A DNA stretch of 64,000 nt, from assembly GCF_042643265.1 (NCBI RefSeq), contig NZ_JBHRRZ010000001.1:62001-126000 (forward strand), read 5' to 3'. The notes below the pieces were generated by a model that saw only the letters and a list, made by a program, of their open reading frames with translations, made no database searches and was not told where the DNA came from. The position numbers and the translations under genes were made by a program. Of the stretch, positions 36,618-45,350 are shown piece by piece; position 1 is the first letter of the stretch, and every line of letters begins with the position of its first letter. Source of the DNA: Virgibacillus_O sediminis (GTDB taxonomy: Bacteria > Bacillota > Bacilli > Bacillales > Amphibacillaceae).

Positions 36618-37847
36618 ATGCCTGACTCAAGCGTTGAACGTATTGGAGACATTTCCTATTACCAATCTTTAGCACAGTTAGCAGAAAAAGGTTACTTTGA
36701 CGCAGTATTCTTTGCTGATAATCAGTCATTTCAAGGCAAAGATTCAAGTGATATGCCAGCGTTTTGGTTTGATCCAGTAATCAATTTAACTGCTATTTCA
36801 CAAGTGACTGATTATGTGGGATTAGTTTCAACAATTTCAAGTACTTTTTCTAATCCTTTTACAGCTTCACGACAACTATTAAGTTTAGACCATATTACAA
36901 AAGGACGTGTTGGTTGGAATCTCGTTACGTCAATGACTGATTTTGAGGCGTTAAATCATGGTATGGAAGAACTACCGTCACATGATAAACGTTATGAGAA
37001 GGCAGATGAATTCGCTGCTTTAATGAATAAGTTATTTCTTTCATGGGACAGCAGTGAGTTTCTACATCATCGAGAAGAAGGAAAATTGATAAATCCTTCA
37101 AACATCCAGCCTTTTAATCACGAAGGTACCTACTTCAAAGTGTATGGTCCATCCACCACGCCAAAAAGCCCACAGGGCAAACCAGTATCAATGCAAGCAG
37201 GGGCATCTAAACAAGGCATTGCGCTAGCCGCAAAATATGCCGACGCAGTCTATTCAGTGTCGTGGAACTTAAAGCAAGCAAAAAAATTCCGTGAAAAATT
37301 AGAGGGACAAGTTAAACAAAGCGAAGACGGCAATAGACATATTAAAGTATTTCCAGGCTTAGTAACCTATGTAGGCCGTACTCATGAAGAAGCTTTAGCC
37401 AAAAAAGCAGCATTAGATGAGCAATTACCTCTTGAAACAGCTTTAAGACGATTGAGTTTCTTTATTCAACATGACTGTTCTAATTGGGAAATTGATAAAG
37501 AAGTACCCCAATTACCCCCAGTAGAAGAATTTACTGGTCCAGTTGGACGTTACGAAACGATACTAGAAATTATTAATGATACTCGACCTACAGTAAGAGA
37601 ATTATTAGGATATCTAAGTGCAGGCGGTGGACATCACACGCTGATAGGTACACCCGATGAAATTGTGGATCAGATGGAAGTCTGGTTTGAAGCTGGAGTG
37701 GCTGACGGATTTAATCTTATGCCTCCTACATTACCCGGTAGTTTAGAAGACTTTGTTGAACTAGTTGTTCCTGAAATGCAAAAAAGAGGTATTTTCAGAA
37801 AGAATTACGAAGGGCACACCTTCCGTGAACATTTAGGATTAACCTAA
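36618..37847 (+). CDS. NtaA/SnaA/DmoA-type FMN-dependent monooxygenase, 5' end damaged
   Basis: 409 residues of the bacterial luciferase-like family, nitrilotriacetate monooxygenase group: FDAVFFADNQ, LVSTISSTFSNPFT, GRVGWNLVTS, RYEKADEF, QAGASKQGIALAAKYADAVY and a typical C-terminus (FVELVVPEMQKRG). It uses reduced FMN and oxygen to oxidise or cleave a C-N or C-S bond. Family-like sequence precedes the ATG (GHHQAAWL, 36594-36617) but runs into the TAG at 36588, so about the first ten residues are gone, and no ribosome site stands before 36618. The gene may be a recent pseudogene or translated by reinitiation from the SDR. It is controlled by the TPP riboswitch. Confidence 0.8.
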   Translation: MPDSSVERIGDISYYQSLAQLAEKGYFDAVFFADNQSFQGKDSSDMPAFWFDPVINLTAISQVTDYVGLVSTISSTFSNPFTASRQLLSLDHITKGRVGWNLVTSMTDFEALNHGMEELPSHDKRYEKADEFAALMNKLFLSWDSSEFLHHREEGKLINPSNIQPFNHEGTYFKVYGPSTTPKSPQGKPVSMQAGASKQGIALAAKYADAVYSVSWNLKQAKKFREKLEGQVKQSEDGNRHIKVFPGLVTYVGRTHEEALAKKAALDEQLPLETALRRLSFFIQHDCSNWEIDKEVPQLPPVEEFTGPVGRYETILEIINDTRPTVRELLGYLSAGGGHHTLIGTPDEIVDQMEVWFEAGVADGFNLMPPTLPGSLEDFVELVVPEMQKRGIFRKNYEGHTFREHLGLT

Positions 37848-38116
37848 TAAATTAACTGTAAAATGACTGTACTGGTTTAAAAGGTAAGAAATGTATTAGT
37901 ATCAAAACTTGGGAATATTCTCGTAAGGGTAATAATAATTGGACTTACTGATTCAGACAATGATTTATGTATTAGGGTAAAATAAATAACAAATAAAAAA
38001 ATGGGAAATACATTGATGATTAGTTCTGCAATTGGGCGCAGTTGAGCAGTAAAGCCCAATTCGCCATTGGAGGGGCGTAATTGTTTATATCAGCATACAT
38101 AATTTTTTAAAAACAC
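37848..38116. other. Intergenic region without recognised features
   Basis: AT-rich; no gene or clear hairpin is seen. Confidence 0.4.
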
Positions 38117-38297
38117 TACTAAGCCTAATATGCCGGAAATTAAGCGAAGAGGCGATAGGCAGAAGTAGGTCAGATGAGTGCTACCGCCCTTTAAAATTCC
38201 AAAAAAATAATATTATATTAAAATACTGTCCAGTAAACTGGGCAGTATTTTGTTGTTCTATTTTCTATGATACTTGAGAGTAAATAAACTGGTAACT
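38117..38297 (+). repeat. Dispersed repeat, copy 2
   Basis: The second copy of the unit at 8739-8931, same orientation, including the hairpin at 38220-38251. It is followed within a few bases by a degraded copy of the acidic-repeat-protein locus. Confidence 0.85.
38220..38251 (+). terminator. Terminator-like hairpin inside repeat copy 2
   Basis: AAAATACTGTCC pairs with GGGCAGTATTTT, as in copy 1. Confidence 0.6.
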
Positions 38298-38304
38298 TTG
38301 ACAA

Positions 38305-38700
38305 AAAAGACGAAGCCGAAGAATCATAAAATAGATAGATTCCATGAAGCTGAAAGAGCATGGAATTCTCATAAGATTTCAAGTTTATTTTTCTTCTAAT
38401 CTATCCTTGACGAAAAGGCCTTGAAAAAAGTTGGAAAGATCGATTAGAAGCTGACATCCCTTAACCAGGAAGTATAAGTGCTTTCCTCTACTCTGAAGAA
38501 TGGCTAATTCGGTATAAGAACCTTTTGAACACAGAAACAAGGGACACCACTGATGAAAATGTATCTGAACCGGTCATTGAAATCAACGAGCTTGAAGAAG
38601 TATATATCACAGTTGGCGAAGTTTAATGATTGTTCTTTTCAAGTATACCGCATCTAAGCGGTACACTTTCTTTCATAAATTTATGTTTGGTAATTTGATG
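38305..38700 (+). pseudogene. Collapsed copy of the acidic coiled-coil repeat protein gene
   Basis: Three blocks match the locus at 18.4-20.0 kb in order: the leader (38305-38395, like 18440-18540), the early coding part (TTGACGAAAAGGCCTTGAAA onward, like 18740-18840) and the extreme 3' end with terminator (from GATGAAAATGTATCTGA, like 19867-20007). The signal-peptide region and nearly all of the helical and tandem-repeat region are deleted. Scattered point differences show it has been decaying for some time. Confidence 0.85.
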
Positions 38701-38831
38701 GACGGTAAATGACCACTCTTCTGCTAAACTGTAAGTAATATGGAATCTTTGCTATAGTTATTTTGTACAGCAAGGCTTTCATGGGTGGTGGCTCACTCAC
38801 TGACTTCCATGACGGAAGGGGGTGATGCCTC

Positions 38832-38912
38832 ATGACGGTATTTGAATCGTTGGTTCTGATGATTTCCTTTGGGACATTGATGGTTACGATTCAATCGAGT
38901 CATAAAAAATAA
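38832..38912 (+). CDS. Putative holin-like toxin (type I toxin-antitoxin)
   Basis: 26 residues, MTVFESLVLMISFGTLMVTI followed by QSSHKK: a single membrane helix with a basic tail, the standard form of the Bacillota holin-like toxin family. Such peptides depolarise the membrane and are silenced by an antisense RNA. AGGGGGTGATG lies upstream of the ATG. The 3' region carries a long hairpin (AATAACCACCC with GGGTGATTATT, 38909-38951) and a strong terminator at 39000; a TATAAT-like box on the opposite strand near 39060 could start the antitoxin RNA. Confidence 0.78.
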   Translation: MTVFESLVLMISFGTLMVTIQSSHKK

Positions 38913-38999
38913 CCACCCCTTAAGCCTGGCAAGCGATTAGGGTGATTATTTCCAACTACTCTATAGTGAGCCGCCCCCTTGAAGGGCTGTTGTACATGA

Positions 39000-39033
39000 C
39001 CGCTAGTGTGTCCGCACTAGCGGCCTCTTTTTA
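39000..39033 (+). terminator. Terminator of the toxin transcript
   Basis: CCGCTAGTG and CACTAGCGG form a 9-bp stem, followed by CCTCTTTTTATTTT. Confidence 0.85.
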
Positions 39034-39429
39034 TTTTGTGCAATGATTATATTCTTATTATACCCTATATTGGCTGGGAATGAAAACCTCATAGATGTTT
39101 GTATCTTTCCATAAACAAGAAGATGGTTCATTTGCATAAGAAAGAACCGTATTATTCTGATATCACCCCTGGGCGCATGGATTATTATGTTAAGATGACT
39201 GAAAATGTAAATCAATATACTTAAAATAACTGGCAGGATAATGAACCAAAACAATCTCTAATAATCACCCATCCAAAGTCATAAATACCAACAATAAGCG
39301 ATTAACAATAACCCTCTTCAACAAAACTACTTCTTCCACAATGCGCTTTTCATTCGCCTGAGAGCCCGTCGCCTGCCTCTATGAGTGAAGGGCGATGGGC
39401 ATTTGCATTCCTATTTGATATAGCCTGTA
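39034..39429. other. Intergenic region between toxin and methionine genes
   Basis: No supported gene. A hairpin (GCCCGTCGCC with GGGCGATGGGC) lies at about 39367-39400. No S-box or T-box consensus was found upstream of the methionine genes. Confidence 0.45.
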
Positions 39430-39468
39430 GTTATAACGGGTTATTAGTTATAACCGTTACGTTATAGC
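39430..39468. promoter_or_regulatory. Triple GTTATAAC palindrome, candidate operator of the methionine genes
   Basis: GTTATAAC (self-complementary) occurs at 39430-39437 and 39447-39454, and a near copy GTTATAGC at 39461-39468. They lie about 110 bases before the yitJ-like start, next to a TTGGAC box at 39471-39476. A DNA-binding repressor or activator site is likely; the protein is unknown. Confidence 0.5.
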
Positions 39469-39574
39469 GGTTGGACTATGTTACGATGTACATATCAGGT
39501 AGACAAATATGAATATTCGAATAATGGGGTTAATTCTCAGCTGCCAGCAGAAATGAAAGGAGTGGTATGAGTAC

Positions 39575-41431
39575 ATGGATTTACTGACGGAACTGGAGAA
39601 AGGATTTCTAATTGGCGACGGTGCGATGGGAACATTACTTTACTCTTACGGTATCGATCAATGTTTTGAAGAATTGAACCTTACACATGAAGAACAAATT
39701 GCTCATATTCATACGGCTTATATTAATGCAGGTTCCAATCTCATTCAAACCAATACCTATGGGGCGAATTATGTGAAACTGGCGCGTTTTGGACTGGAAG
39801 ATAAGGTAAAGGAGATTAACACAAAGGCTATCCAAATCGCCAAGCAAGCTGCATCCGAAAAAAATGTTTTTGTGTTAGGAACAATTGGTGGCATCCATGG
39901 AACAAGGTCTAATCAAGCATCAAAGGAAGAGATTAAAAGAAGTTTCCGGGAGCAATTATATTGTTTGCTTTTGGAAAATGTCGATGGGCTGATGTTAGAA
40001 ACGTATTATGATTTAGAGGAATTGCGGACCGTTTTAAAAATAGCAAGGAACGAAACGGATATCCCGATTATTGCCAATGTTTCGATGCATGAGGCAGGGA
40101 TTCTGCAAAACGGTGTTCCATTAGCCGATGCACTGAAAGAATTAGAAGATCTAGGAGCAAATGTGGTTGGGATCAATTGCCGGCTTGGTCCCTTTCATAT
40201 GATTGAGTCCTTAAAAAACGTTCCATTGCCGAAAAATGCTTACCTTGCAGCATATCCCAATGCAAGCCTGCCTAGTTATCACGAGGGAAAATTAGTTTAT
40301 GAAAATGAACCAGATTATTTCAGGGCATGTGCAAGAGAGTTTCGTGATGAAGGTGTCAGACTCCTAGGTGGATGTTGCGGTACGACACCGAAACATGTGG
40401 AAGCATTAGCAGAAGGTGTACGAGACTTAACCCCATTGAGGGAAAAAAAAGTTGTCCCGAAAGAAACACCAATAGAAATCAAGGAAACGCAGGGGAGAGA
40501 GGAAGCTTCTTTAAAAGATATTGCGAAAAAGAGGCATAGCATTATCGTTGAGCTGGATGCACCAAAACATTTGGATACAACGGAGTATATGAAAGGGGTC
40601 CACGAGTTAAAAGAGGCAGGTGTTGATGCAATCACACTGGCAGACAATTCGCTGGCGACCCCGCGAATATCCAATTCGGTAGTTGCCACAAAAATCTGGA
40701 GGGAATCGGGAGTCAAGCCACTCGTACACTTAACATGCCGGGACCGCAACTTAATTGGACTGCAATCGCACTTGATGGGGCTGGATACCGATGGAATTCA
40801 TGAAATATTAGCGATTACAGGAGATCCAACCAAAATTGGCGATTTTCCAGGAGCAACATCGGTTTTTGATGTCACATCCTTTGACTTAATCAAAATGATA
40901 AAGAAACTGAATAAAGGAATTTCGTTTTCGGGAAAATCGCTGAAAAAAGCAACAAATTTCCATGTCGGTGCTGCCTTTAATCCGAATGTAGCAAGGATTG
41001 ATGCAGCAGTTAAACGAATGGAAAAGAAAATAGATTGTGGTGCGGATTACTTTTTAACGCAACCAATCTATAGCCCGGAAAAAATCAAGGAATTATATGA
41101 AGCAACCAAGCATATTGAACAGCCGATATACATTGGAATCATGCCGCTTACATCGTCACGCAATGCCGAATTTCTTCACAATGAAGTGCCAGGCATTAAG
41201 CTGACGGATAATGTTCGGAAAAAGATGAAGGCAGTTGAAGGGGATAAAGAACACTCCGCTCAAATTGGACTCGAAATAGCTGAAGAATTAATTGATACCG
41301 CGATTGAGTACTTCCATGGAATTTATTTCGTGACACCATTTATGCGGTATAACATGACAGCACAGCTGGTTAAATATACACGGGATAAGGTCCATTTGGA
41401 TGAGAGGTTAGTCGCTTCGGAAACTAGATAA
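39575..41431 (+). CDS. yitJ: Bifunctional homocysteine S-methyltransferase / methylenetetrahydrofolate reductase (YitJ-like)
   Basis: 618 residues, close to the family length. Residues 1-290 are a Zn-dependent homocysteine methyltransferase domain (GDGAMGTLL start; zinc Cys in GINCRLG and GGCCGTTPKH). Residues about 320-618 are a 5,10-methylene-THF reductase domain (FHVGAAFNPN, ADYFLTQPIYSPEKI, IPL-type TIM barrel). The second half makes methyl-THF, the donor for MetE encoded 35 bases downstream, so the pair supplies methionine. RBS AAAGGAGTGG precedes ATG 39575. Confidence 0.92.
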   Translation: MDLLTELEKGFLIGDGAMGTLLYSYGIDQCFEELNLTHEEQIAHIHTAYINAGSNLIQTNTYGANYVKLARFGLEDKVKEINTKAIQIAKQAASEKNVFVLGTIGGIHGTRSNQASKEEIKRSFREQLYCLLLENVDGLMLETYYDLEELRTVLKIARNETDIPIIANVSMHEAGILQNGVPLADALKELEDLGANVVGINCRLGPFHMIESLKNVPLPKNAYLAAYPNASLPSYHEGKLVYENEPDYFRACAREFRDEGVRLLGGCCGTTPKHVEALAEGVRDLTPLREKKVVPKETPIEIKETQGREEASLKDIAKKRHSIIVELDAPKHLDTTEYMKGVHELKEAGVDAITLADNSLATPRISNSVVATKIWRESGVKPLVHLTCRDRNLIGLQSHLMGLDTDGIHEILAITGDPTKIGDFPGATSVFDVTSFDLIKMIKKLNKGISFSGKSLKKATNFHVGAAFNPNVARIDAAVKRMEKKIDCGADYFLTQPIYSPEKIKELYEATKHIEQPIYIGIMPLTSSRNAEFLHNEVPGIKLTDNVRKKMKAVEGDKEHSAQIGLEIAEELIDTAIEYFHGIYFVTPFMRYNMTAQLVKYTRDKVHLDERLVASETR

Positions 41432-41466
41432 CATAGCTTTTATATAAAACTTCAGGAGGTAGAAAA

Positions 41467-43764
41467 ATGAAAAATGTAATCAGTTCAAATTTAGGATATC
41501 CAAGAATTGGGGAGCAAAGAGAATGGAAAAGAGCATTGGAGGCTTTTTGGAAGAAGGAAATAACTGAAAAGGAATTAACCGAAAGAACTGATCAAATCCG
41601 TTTAAAAAATTTAAAGAAGCAAAAGGAAAATGGGATTGATCTGATCCCAGTTGGAGATTTCTCTCTATATGATCATGTACTGGATACTTCGGCAATGTTT
41701 GGTGTTATTCCAGAACGTTTTAACTATGAAGGAGGAAAAGTCGATCTCGATACGTATTTCGCCGTTGCTCGTGGGAATCAACATGCTGTTGCTTCAGAAA
41801 TGACCAAATGGTTTAACACAAACTATCATTACATCGTTCCGGAATTACAGTCTGTTCAGCCAGAACTCACGGAAAATCGCCCATTAACCTATTACAAGGA
41901 AGCAAAAGAAAAGTTGAATATCGATGGGAAGCCGGTTATTGTGGGACCCATTACGTATTTAAAACTAGCAAAAGGATATGATGAAGGGGATTTTTCCAGC
42001 TTACTAGATAAATTTCTCCCGCTATATGTGCAAATTCTAAAAGAGTTAGAAGATGCGGGAGCAACTTGGGTCCAAATCGATGAGCCTATCTTTGGAACTA
42101 AATTGTCTGAAGAGGTATTAGCTCAGGCTAAAAAAGTATATGAGACATTTCTTCAAGCTGCACCAAATTTGAAAATTATTTTACAAACTTACTTTGAGCA
42201 TATTGTAAATTATAAAGAGGTAACGTCTTTTCCAGTGGAAGCCATTGGGATGGACTTTATCCAAGGGGATTCATTAACGTTACTTAGAGAATATGGTTTT
42301 CCAAAAGATAAAACACTAGGTTGTGGGTTGATTAATGGGCGTAATGTATGGAAAGCAAATCTAGAAGAAAAGTTGAGTCTATTAAATGAAGTTCAAGATT
42401 ATCTAGGGGAAAATCCAATTATTGTTCAGCCATCTACTTCCTTGTTGCATGTTCCGGTGACGAAAAAGTTGGAGGAACAACTTGATTCCGGAATTAAGGC
42501 TGGTTTAGCTTTTGCAGATGAAAAGCTGGAGGAAATTGCCGTTTTAACCAAAGGATTGCAACAAGGAAAAGCTAGCATTCAAAAACAATTGGAGGAAAAC
42601 CGAGCAGATTTAAATCATTTTAACGAGAAAACAAATCGAAGAAATGAGCGTGTCCGTCAAGCGCTAAAAGAATTTGAATCGTCTGGAACTTCAGCGGTGG
42701 AACGCGGTTTGCCGTTTAGAGACCGAATCAAGGAGCAACAAGAAGGTCTACATTTGCCAATTCTTCCGACAACGACCATTGGAAGCTTACCACAAACTTT
42801 TGAGGAAAGAAGAACACGGACAAAATGGCGTAAAGGTGAAATATCAAACGAACAATATGACGCATTTATTAAAGGGAAAATTGAAAAATGGATTAAAATC
42901 CAGGAAGAATTAGGATTGGATGTACTGGTACATGGGGAATTTGAGCGCACGGACATGGTGGAATATTTCGGTGAAAAACTAAACGGATTTGGTGTAACAA
43001 AATTTGGCTGGGTGCAATCATATGGTTCCCGTTGTGTGAAACCGCCACTTATATTTGGTGATGTGTCCTTTGATAAGCCGATGACAGTCAAAGAGACGGT
43101 ATATGCCCAGTCTTTAACCGATCAGCCAGTAAAGGGCATGCTGACAGGTCCAGTTACGATTTTAAATTGGTCATTTGTCAATGAGGATGTACCGCGTTAC
43201 ACCATCCAAAACCAAATTGCAGTTGCTTTAAGGGAAGAAGTGGAAACTTTAGAGAATGAAGGAATTCAAATCATCCAAGTTGATGAACCAGCTTTAAGAG
43301 AAGGTCTGCCACTTGATAAGAAGAAATGGAAAGCATATCTGGATGCCGCTGTATATGCCTTCCGTTTAACAACATCATCTGTTGATGATCATACACAAAT
43401 CCATACACATATGTGTTACTCAGAGTTTCATCATATTTATGAAACGATTGATGGGCTAGATGCAGACGTGATTTCGATTGAAACATCCAGGAGTCATGGA
43501 GACATCATTTCCACTTTTGAAGAAAATACGTACGATAAAGAAATCGGTCTTGGTGTCTATGATATTCATAGCCCGCGGATTCCAGATAAAGAGGAAATGA
43601 AACAAAACATCCATCGAGCATTGAAGGTAATTTCACCAAAGCAGTTCTGGATCAACCCAGATTGCGGTTTGAAGACGAGGAATGAAGCGGAAACCATTGG
43701 TGCTTTGAGAGAAATGGTTAAAGCGGCAGAGGATGTTCGCCAGGAAGTATTGCAGAAGAAATAG
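41467..43764 (+). CDS. metE: Cobalamin-independent methionine synthase (MetE)
   Basis: 765 residues, full length. N-terminal duplicated barrel (SSNLGYPRIGEQREWKRALE) and C-terminal catalytic barrel with the zinc ligands in IHTHMCYSEF (His and Cys), Glu in IETSRSHGD and Cys in NPDCGLKTR. It transfers the methyl group of methyl-THF polyglutamate to homocysteine in the cytoplasm. RBS AGGAGGTAG. It is co-transcribed with the yitJ-like gene and ended by a strong terminator. Confidence 0.97.
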   Translation: MKNVISSNLGYPRIGEQREWKRALEAFWKKEITEKELTERTDQIRLKNLKKQKENGIDLIPVGDFSLYDHVLDTSAMFGVIPERFNYEGGKVDLDTYFAVARGNQHAVASEMTKWFNTNYHYIVPELQSVQPELTENRPLTYYKEAKEKLNIDGKPVIVGPITYLKLAKGYDEGDFSSLLDKFLPLYVQILKELEDAGATWVQIDEPIFGTKLSEEVLAQAKKVYETFLQAAPNLKIILQTYFEHIVNYKEVTSFPVEAIGMDFIQGDSLTLLREYGFPKDKTLGCGLINGRNVWKANLEEKLSLLNEVQDYLGENPIIVQPSTSLLHVPVTKKLEEQLDSGIKAGLAFADEKLEEIAVLTKGLQQGKASIQKQLEENRADLNHFNEKTNRRNERVRQALKEFESSGTSAVERGLPFRDRIKEQQEGLHLPILPTTTIGSLPQTFEERRTRTKWRKGEISNEQYDAFIKGKIEKWIKIQEELGLDVLVHGEFERTDMVEYFGEKLNGFGVTKFGWVQSYGSRCVKPPLIFGDVSFDKPMTVKETVYAQSLTDQPVKGMLTGPVTILNWSFVNEDVPRYTIQNQIAVALREEVETLENEGIQIIQVDEPALREGLPLDKKKWKAYLDAAVYAFRLTTSSVDDHTQIHTHMCYSEFHHIYETIDGLDADVISIETSRSHGDIISTFEENTYDKEIGLGVYDIHSPRIPDKEEMKQNIHRALKVISPKQFWINPDCGLKTRNEAETIGALREMVKAAEDVRQEVLQKK

Positions 43765-43781
43765 ACATCATTCTAAAGGGG

Positions 43782-43815
43782 AAAAGCCTGCACCCATTAT
43801 AGTGCAGGCTTTTTC
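43782..43815 (+). terminator. metE terminator
   Basis: AAAAGCCTGCAC and GTGCAGGCTTTT form a 12-bp stem around an eight-base loop, followed by T. Confidence 0.9.
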
Positions 43816-44156
43816 TGGTTTGCTCGGTTCGCAGGAAACCTGTATACAGGAGAGGCCAAGTTGTTTCCCTTGCTGAGTATAGATAAACTTTATTTAGAGC
43901 AAAAAAGAATAATGTCTGTATGAGGAAACAGTAAGAATGACCAGAGGGTTGCTCTTGAAGGTGATGAATTAGTTTGAATTCCTTAGTATACGTTCATAGT
44001 TGTCTAAGACCTTCGGCAGCAAGAAGTCTTGGCCTTTGACATATCATATTGAATAGCTCGTTCAAAATCCGCTGAAAAAGCGTATGACTCTATGGTAGAA
44101 TAAGAGAATGTGTGTACAAAAAACAGACTGACTACCAGCATAGGAGTGGAACAGTT
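43816..44156. other. Intergenic region
   Basis: No gene or riboswitch-like structure is recognised between metE and the DUF4317 gene. Confidence 0.4.
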
Positions 44157-45350
44157 ATGGATAAAAAAGATATTGCAAACATCCGAAAACAATTCAAAGT
44201 AGATAATGATTTATTAACCATACATGATATTTTTAACGTGTATATTATGAAAGAATCGAGCGAAATCTACCACCATCAAAGTATGCCGTTTGAATTCCTG
44301 GAACAGGAGCAGCAGGAATTGTTTTTGGAAAACTTTAAAAAAGTGCTCTCCGGCCAACTGGATGAGAAACTTTTTGAATTGAAGTTTCAGCGTGAAGTGG
44401 AACAGAATAGCCAGCTTATACTCCACCAGGGTCTGTTAAGCAATGATACAGAAGAATGGAAAGGGCAAATGCTCAAGCTGGTCGAGAAGATGCTTTTGAA
44501 TAAACAATATGAAATGGATGTAGTCATTACCTTTATCCATGGGGAACACATGAAACCAACGAAGCGAAAAAGCGAGGAATCGGAAGAAAGTGGCCGCGAC
44601 ACCGTTTATTCGCATCCCTTCATCTTATGCAGCATGAATAAAACACAGGATCCTAAAAAAGAGCTGCTGTTTGACTATGTCGAAAGAGAATTTAAATATA
44701 ATATTGTCGTGGACCCAATTATCAATCTGAAAGCACCGATGTCAGGATTCTTATTTCCATCAATCACGGATAATGCCTCAGACGTCAACCATGTGCTTTA
44801 TTCGGCAGGAAAGAAAAATGAACCGGATTATCATTTTATTGAAGACGTTCTGAACGCGGAAGAAATCATGACTGCTGCCCAAGATAAATTGGTCTTCGAG
44901 GAAATTGTGAAGAACGTAGCGGGTGACCAAAAACTCAACACAACAACACTTGCGAATGTCTATGAAGAGATAAACCGGGTAGCGGAAGAAAATGAAGAAG
45001 ATGATCGCCCAACTTTGGACGTTAAAGATGTGGAGAACGTTCTTTCAAGCAGTGGCATTGAAGATGTTAACACGGATAAGGTGTCGTCTGCTTTTAAGAC
45101 AGTCGTTGACAACGAGAAGTATGAGTTTAAAGCCAACAACATTGTACCGAAGTATAACTCAAAATCAATAAAAATCGAAACGAAAATCGCAAATATTTCC
45201 ATCAGCCCGCAAGATTTAAGCCACGTGCGCCATATCCTTTTAAATGGTAAACGTTTCTTAATGATGGAAGTGGAAGAAAATACTGTAATCGAAGGCTTTG
45301 AAATGATTCCGGAAGCTCTATTTCAAAAATCGCCGGAAGAAGGCGAATGA
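44157..45350 (+). CDS. DUF4317 family protein
   Basis: 397 residues starting MDKKDIANIRKQFKVDNDLL, the standard N-terminus of DUF4317 proteins of Bacillota, followed by FNVYIMKESSEIYHHQSMPF and a long acidic, soluble body. ATG 44157 has ATAGGAGTGG upstream; the frame extends to 44112 without such a site. No signal peptide or membrane segment. The function is unknown. The internal EENEEDDRPT stretch is strongly acidic. Confidence 0.85.
   Translation: MDKKDIANIRKQFKVDNDLLTIHDIFNVYIMKESSEIYHHQSMPFEFLEQEQQELFLENFKKVLSGQLDEKLFELKFQREVEQNSQLILHQGLLSNDTEEWKGQMLKLVEKMLLNKQYEMDVVITFIHGEHMKPTKRKSEESEESGRDTVYSHPFILCSMNKTQDPKKELLFDYVEREFKYNIVVDPIINLKAPMSGFLFPSITDNASDVNHVLYSAGKKNEPDYHFIEDVLNAEEIMTAAQDKLVFEEIVKNVAGDQKLNTTTLANVYEEINRVAEENEEDDRPTLDVKDVENVLSSSGIEDVNTDKVSSAFKTVVDNEKYEFKANNIVPKYNSKSIKIETKIANISISPQDLSHVRHILLNGKRFLMMEVEENTVIEGFEMIPEALFQKSPEEGE

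Noticed and set aside
39003..39254. Minus-strand 83-codon frame with a hydrophobic start
   Set aside because: It starts at TTG without a ribosome site, overlaps the toxin terminator and the putative antisense RNA promoter, and its second half has no protein-like pattern.
39257..39574. S-box or T-box leader upstream of the methionine genes
   Set aside because: The conserved core sequences could not be found by eye; only an unrelated hairpin and the palindromes are present.
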